DNA of 64,000 nucleotides from Fontibacillus puldeungensis. Lineage in GTDB: Bacteria; Bacillota; Bacilli; Paenibacillales; Paenibacillaceae. The translations under genes were made by a program, and so were the position numbers. Where the stretch lies: NCBI RefSeq assembly GCF_042678945.1, contig NZ_JBHTLM010000002.1, forward strand, positions 186,001 through 250,000. The letters run 5' to 3'. Below, piece by piece: positions 60,042 to 64,000 of this stretch. The notes beneath the pieces were generated by a model. The model was not told where the DNA came from and searched no databases. It saw only the letters and a program-made list of their open reading frames with translations. How positions within the stretch are numbered: position 1 is the stretch's first letter; each line of letters starts with the position of its first letter.

Positions 60042-61376
60042 TTAAATAATAACACCGAGCAACAGGACGCAACCAAGTCCAGTAACAGAGAGCACGGTAG
60101 TGAGTAGTGTCCAGGTCTGGAAGGTTTGCTTCATGCTCAAGCCGAAGTACTCCTTGATCATCCAGAATCCGGCGTCGTTGACGTGGCAGGCGATAACGCT
60201 GCCTGCACCGGTGGCCAGCACCATGAGTGCCGGGTCGACCGTACCTGCCGCCATCATCGGGGCAACCAGACCGGCGGTTGTCAGTGCGGCTACGGTTGCC
60301 GATCCTAGACACAGCCGCAGGAGAGCCGCGATGATCCAAGCGATCAGAAGCGGTGATAGGCTCGAGTTGCTGAACAGGGTAGCTACATATTTGCCGACGC
60401 CGCCGTCTACCAGCACTTGCTTGAAGGCGCCACCACCACCGATGATCAGCAGCATCATGGCGATTTGGGAAATCGATGTCGTCAGCGTGTTCCCGATTTC
60501 TTTCATCGGGATTTTACGGGATATACCCATCGTATAAACGGCAAGCAAAAGGGAGATCAGCATGGCTGCGCCAGGGGAACCGATAAAAGCAATGATTTCT
60601 TTGACCTTGGAATCGCCAGGGAACAACAGGGCATAAATCGTGGAAGCTCCCATGAATATTACCGGGAAGAGAGACGTTAATACGCTGATTCCGAATCCAG
60701 GGGTTTCCTCCAGCTTATAAACCTTGCGCTCTCCAAGCGCGCTAATATTTCCGCTATTTTCATAAGCGCCCGGGAAACACTTCATCGCAAATTTATTAAA
60801 CAAAGGACCGGCGATAATCGTAGTTGGAATACCGACAAGAATACCAAGCAGCAGTACGTGTCCAATATTTGCGCCGTATGCGACGGAAATGGCGGTCGGA
60901 CCCGGATGCGGAGGCAGGAAGGCGTGGGTGACATTAAGCGCTGCAGCCATCGGAATGCCGAGGTACAGGAAAGGCATCTTCAACTCTTTGGCTATCGCAT
61001 AGACAATCGGAATGAGCAGAACAACGCCGACCTCAAAGAACAAGCAGATACCTATAATGAACGAGGCAATAACAACGGCAAATTGAATATGCTTGCGGCC
61101 GAACTTGTCAATGAGTGTCGTGGCGATGCGATAACCGCCGCCTGCATCAGAAACCAGTTTACCAAGCATTGCGCCAAAGCCGAACACGAGCGCCAAGTGG
61201 CCTAATTGGCCGCCGATCCCTGTTTCAATGGTAGAGATGATCTTGGTCATATCCATGCCGAGACATAGCGCAACGATCACGGAAACGATGACGAGGGATA
61301 CAAAGGTGTTGAGCTTAAGCTTCATAATCAGGAACAACAGGATAATAACGCCGAGAGCTACGATTAAGATGGGCAT
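60042..61376 (-). CDS. GntP-family gluconate-type permease
   Basis: The 444-residue membrane protein has about 12 helices and GntP family motifs (FGFGAMLGKLVSDAGGGYRI, HAFLPPHPGPTAISVAYGAN, HVNDAGFWMIKEYFGLSMKQ). GntP carriers import gluconate, D-glycerate or related sugar acids with protons. It sits between iolC and iolJ, where it could import a keto-deoxy-gluconate that feeds those enzymes. CTTAGGAGG precedes the start. A cre-like site lies 44 bp upstream, hinting at an internal promoter. Confidence 0.92.
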   Translation of the reverse strand: MPILIVALGVIILLFLIMKLKLNTFVSLVIVSVIVALCLGMDMTKIISTIETGIGGQLGHLALVFGFGAMLGKLVSDAGGGYRIATTLIDKFGRKHIQFAVVIASFIIGICLFFEVGVVLLIPIVYAIAKELKMPFLYLGIPMAAALNVTHAFLPPHPGPTAISVAYGANIGHVLLLGILVGIPTTIIAGPLFNKFAMKCFPGAYENSGNISALGERKVYKLEETPGFGISVLTSLFPVIFMGASTIYALLFPGDSKVKEIIAFIGSPGAAMLISLLLAVYTMGISRKIPMKEIGNTLTTSISQIAMMLLIIGGGGAFKQVLVDGGVGKYVATLFSNSSLSPLLIAWIIAALLRLCLGSATVAALTTAGLVAPMMAAGTVDPALMVLATGAGSVIACHVNDAGFWMIKEYFGLSMKQTFQTWTLLTTVLSVTGLGCVLLLGVII

Positions 61377-61419
61377 GTGGTCGCCTCCTAAGCAAATGTT
61401 GTCACATTGTGCGGAACAA

Positions 61420-61433
61420 TTAAAGCGCTTTCT
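61420..61433 (-). promoter_or_regulatory. cre-like site upstream of the GntP gene
   Basis: On the minus strand AGAAAGCGCTTTAA shows the palindromic AAAGCGCTTT core of CcpA sites and matches the consensus at 11 of 14 positions. It lies in the iolC-gntP gap (118 bp). Confidence 0.5.
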
Positions 61434-61494
61434 ACATTGACAGAAGAAAACTAATCCAAAAAGCGGGCCCTAACCTCGTTGAACTGCAGATCGG

Positions 61495-62460
61495 TTATGC
61501 ATTCGCTTTGATCAACGCCTCAATCTCAGCAATCGTCGGCATTGCCTCCGAGCAACTGTGCTTGCTTACGACGATAGCGGCCGAGGCGCTGCCGTATTGC
61601 AGGGCCGTTTGAATGTCCTTCCCGGACATCAGTGCGTGGAGGAATGCCGCAGCGTAGGAATCTCCTGCGCCAAAGGTTTTCAAAACCTTACTCTTATATG
61701 CTGTGCCATGATATATTTCGCCCGATTTGGTATAGGCATATGAGCCTTCAACGCCGTGCTTGATGACAATGAGCTTGGCTTGGTGCCGGAACAGGTAACC
61801 CACCGTACTGGCGTTATCGCCTTTACGATTCTCCATCATATCGAATTCATCTCTCGTTCCGATGACGATGTTGGCTTGCTCGGCAACGAGGGAATAGTAT
61901 ACTGAGGTTTCGTAGACCGATTTCCAGGTGTAGGAGCGGTAATCCAGTTCGAAAATGACATCGACCTGATGCTTCTTCGCAAACTTAATTGCCTGGAAGA
62001 CGGCTTCCCGGGACGGGCTTTGCGCCAGGGCCGTTCCGGATATGAGCAGCGCCTTTGCCTGCTTGATATAATCTTCGTTGACTTCCTCAGGCTGCAAATA
62101 CAAGTCGGCGACGCCTTCACGGTACATCAAAATGCTGCATTCCTCAGGGCTCTTGATCTCCGTAAACGCAAGTCCCGCTATATGTCCTTCCCGGTCTACG
62201 ACCATACCCGACGTATCCACACCGGCATCCGCCATAAACTTCTGAATAAAACGGCCGTGCTGGTCGTCGGGAATTTTGCCGATAAATCCTACCTTGAGGC
62301 CCAGCTTAGCGCTGCCAATAGCAATGTTGGCGGGGGAACCGCCCACATATTTGGAGAAGGTGTGCGTTTCCTCCATAGGACGGTTATATTCCACCGCATT
62401 TAAATCGATGCAGGCTCGGCCGAGGGCAATCAGGTCGTACTTTTTCTCATTTTGTGACAT
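61495..62460 (-). CDS. iolC: 5-dehydro-2-deoxygluconokinase
   Basis: The 321-residue PfkB-family sugar kinase phosphorylates 2-deoxy-5-keto-D-gluconate at position 6. Visible motifs are the N-terminal IALGRACIDLNAVEYNRPME, the PfkB signature 1 region YVGGSPANIAIGSAKLGLKV, and signature 2 with the catalytic base in KTFGAGDSYAAAFLHALMSG. VEYNRPMEETHTF is typical of IolC rather than fructokinase. AAAGGAG gives the start, and the gene follows iolA after 21 bp. Confidence 0.93.
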   Translation of the reverse strand: MSQNEKKYDLIALGRACIDLNAVEYNRPMEETHTFSKYVGGSPANIAIGSAKLGLKVGFIGKIPDDQHGRFIQKFMADAGVDTSGMVVDREGHIAGLAFTEIKSPEECSILMYREGVADLYLQPEEVNEDYIKQAKALLISGTALAQSPSREAVFQAIKFAKKHQVDVIFELDYRSYTWKSVYETSVYYSLVAEQANIVIGTRDEFDMMENRKGDNASTVGYLFRHQAKLIVIKHGVEGSYAYTKSGEIYHGTAYKSKVLKTFGAGDSYAAAFLHALMSGKDIQTALQYGSASAAIVVSKHSCSEAMPTIAEIEALIKANA

Positions 62461-62481
62461 GTTAAGCGCTCCTTTTCTGGA

Positions 62482-63945
62482 TTAATCAAACGAAGGTTTT
62501 GGATATCTGGCGGTGACGACTTTCTTTCTTGTATAAAAATCAACGCTGTCTTTGCCGTTGGCGTGCAGCGTACCGTAAAAAGAAGACTTCCAGCCTGAGA
62601 ATGGGAAAAAGGCCATTGGTGCCGGAACGCCCAAGTTGATGCCCAGCATGCCCGCATCGATGTTTTCCCGGAAATATCGGATCGCCGAGGCATTATTCGT
62701 AAACAGGCAGGCCCCGTTGGCAAATTCGGACTGATTGGCCACCCTCACGCCTTCCTCCAGGTTTTTCACGCGAATAATCGAGAGTACTGGCGCAAAAATC
62801 TCATCCTTCCAAATGGTCATGTCAGTCGTGACATGGTCGAAAATGGTAGGCCCGACAAAGTACCCTTGCTCAGGAGCATTAGTTCGGCCATCACAAACCA
62901 ATTCGGCCCCTTCTGCAATGCCCAGCTCAATGTATCGATGGGTCCGCTTCAGGTTTTCTTCCCGGATGACTGGCCCCAGGAAAACCCCGTCTTCCAGGCC
63001 GTTCCCGATTTTTAGCCCCATAGACCGCTCTTTCAGCTGTTTAACGAATTCATCAGCAATGCCTTCCTCCACGGTAACGACCGAGCAGGCCATACATCTT
63101 TCGCCGGCAGAGCCGAAGGCGGCGGAGATAACGTTGGTGATCGTTTCGTCGAGGTTGGCGTCATTAAGCACGATGGTGTGGTTTTTCGCGCCGGTCAAAG
63201 CCTGCACACGCTTCAGGTTTTCACTTCCCTTTTTGTACACATATTCGCCGACGGGTTTGGAGCCGACAAAGGAAATGGCTTTGATCCGAGGATGCTCCAG
63301 CATGCCATTGACGACATCGTGTGCACCATAAACGACATTGAGCACACCCTTGGGCAAACCGGCCTCCGTAAACAGCTCAACAAGCTTTTGCGTCAAAAGA
63401 GGCGTTTTCTCCGACGGCTTCAAAATAAACGTATTGCCCAGCGCGATCGCCATAGGGAACATCCAGCACGGCACCATCATTGGAAAGTTGAACGGGGCAA
63501 TCCCGCCGACGATTCCGACAGGGTAGCGGTAATTGACGGCCTCCACATCCGTGGCGATGGAGGATAGGGAGTCGCCCATCATCAGGGTTGGAGCCCCAGC
63601 AGCAAATTCGACATTTTCGATGCCGCGCTGTACCTCGCCGAGCGATTCCTTGAGATTTTTACCGTTTTCCAGTGTGATGAGACGAGCCAGCTCTTCTTTG
63701 TTTTTCATGAGAAGCTGCTGGTAATTGAACAAAATTCTTGCCCGGCGCGGCACAGCAACGTTCTTCCAAGCAGCAAAGGCGGCCTCGGCGGCAGCAGCGG
63801 CAAGCGCAACATCTTCCTTAGGGGATAGGGGAACGGCGGCAATCACCTCTTTAGTCGTCGGGTTGACAACGTTTTCAAAATGGCTTGCATGGCTGTCTAC
63901 CCATTCCCCGTTAATGTAGTTCTTCAGCTTTTTGACCTCACTCAT
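62482..63945 (-). CDS. iolA: Methylmalonate/malonate-semialdehyde dehydrogenase (acylating)
   Basis: The 487-residue CoA-acylating aldehyde dehydrogenase turns malonate semialdehyde into acetyl-CoA and CO2 with NAD+. The length equals that of Bacillus IolA. Motifs are GIAPFNFPMMVPCWMFPMAI, the NAD-binding FVGSKPVGEYVYKK, and the nucleophile in GSAGERCMACS; as in this family, the usual catalytic glutamate is missing (ALTGAKNH). The second ATG (63945) was chosen because GAAGGG abuts the first. First gene seen of the operon; its promoter region is cut by the window edge. Confidence 0.96.
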   Translation of the reverse strand: MSEVKKLKNYINGEWVDSHASHFENVVNPTTKEVIAAVPLSPKEDVALAAAAAEAAFAAWKNVAVPRRARILFNYQQLLMKNKEELARLITLENGKNLKESLGEVQRGIENVEFAAGAPTLMMGDSLSSIATDVEAVNYRYPVGIVGGIAPFNFPMMVPCWMFPMAIALGNTFILKPSEKTPLLTQKLVELFTEAGLPKGVLNVVYGAHDVVNGMLEHPRIKAISFVGSKPVGEYVYKKGSENLKRVQALTGAKNHTIVLNDANLDETITNVISAAFGSAGERCMACSVVTVEEGIADEFVKQLKERSMGLKIGNGLEDGVFLGPVIREENLKRTHRYIELGIAEGAELVCDGRTNAPEQGYFVGPTIFDHVTTDMTIWKDEIFAPVLSIIRVKNLEEGVRVANQSEFANGACLFTNNASAIRYFRENIDAGMLGINLGVPAPMAFFPFSGWKSSFYGTLHANGKDSVDFYTRKKVVTARYPKPSFD

Positions 63946-64000
63946 TTCGTCCATCCCTTCTCTGTTTCGTACAAAAGATGTCCAACTTTATGCTAAGTTT

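Noticed and set aside
1..64000. Prophage, insertion sequence, integrative element or defence island
   Set aside because: No transposase, integrase, phage structural gene, toxin-antitoxin pair or restriction gene was recognised in any frame.
1..64000. tRNA, rRNA and other structural RNA genes
   Set aside because: No rRNA signature or tRNA cloverleaf with GTTCRA-type arm was noticed; small RNAs cannot be excluded by eye.

Overview
The window looks like chromosomal DNA from a spore-forming, Gram-positive member of the Paenibacillaceae (Paenibacillus or a close relative). The evidence is the mix of genes: spore photoproduct lyase (splB), a CotF-type coat protein, copper-amine-oxidase-N 'stalk' domains, a YesN/YesM-type two-component pair beside a sugar ABC importer, many AraC regulators, strong AGGAGG ribosome sites and frequent TTG/GTG starts. 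No rRNA, tRNA, integrase, transposase, phage gene or CRISPR array was seen. The assignment rests on gene content, not on any database search.

Layout. 1-1.2 kb: end of pflB and pflA (anaerobic pyruvate cleavage). 1.7-3.8 kb: two overlapping WYL regulators. 4-8.8 kb: nucleotidyltransferase, mscL, then a kptA-tatD-ADP-ribosylglycohydrolase operon in which tatD carries an in-frame stop. 9.4-13.3 kb: multicopper oxidase and a PhoX-type phosphatase behind a four-repeat Pho box. 13.5-19.5 kb: helical-repeat protein, DUF4261 protein, chemoreceptor, ArsB-type permease. 20-26.8 kb: a 796-residue prenyl synthase with a large extra N-terminal domain, a family 3 glycosidase with reversed domain order, and an AraC regulator. 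27.3-32.2 kb: ABC exporter with ArsR regulator, stalk protein, coat protein. 32.2-41.1 kb: a PucR-controlled cluster of carbamoyltransferase, YfcC permease, deiminase-fold enzyme, D-2-hydroxyacid dehydrogenase, carbamate kinase and a sodium symporter. 41.1-44.4 kb: lysR and metE. 44.5-54.4 kb: sugar importer, two-component system, family 42 beta-galactosidase and AraC regulator. 54.5-57.4 kb: splB and a Rex-box-controlled flavoprotein. 57.8-64 kb: AraC regulator, DUF378 protein, and an iolA-iolC-gntP-iolJ operon.

How the genes work together. The 32-41 kb cluster has the three enzyme classes of a deiminase pathway (guanidino group to ureido group, then amine plus carbamoyl phosphate, then ATP), but the carbamoyltransferase pocket is unusual and a hydroxyacid dehydrogenase is added, so the substrate is unknown. 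The iol operon holds exactly the lower half of inositol breakdown plus a gluconate-type importer, which predicts growth on an external keto-deoxy-sugar acid. The 44-54 kb block is a complete sense, import and cleave system for galactosides.

The most striking non-genic signal is a set of intergenic elements about 190 bp long. Five copies of family A each carry four small inverted repeats (TGYA-N5-TRCA) at offsets of 51/62/51 bp. Family B (two copies) and family C (one copy) have unrelated unit sequences but nearly the same four-unit geometry.
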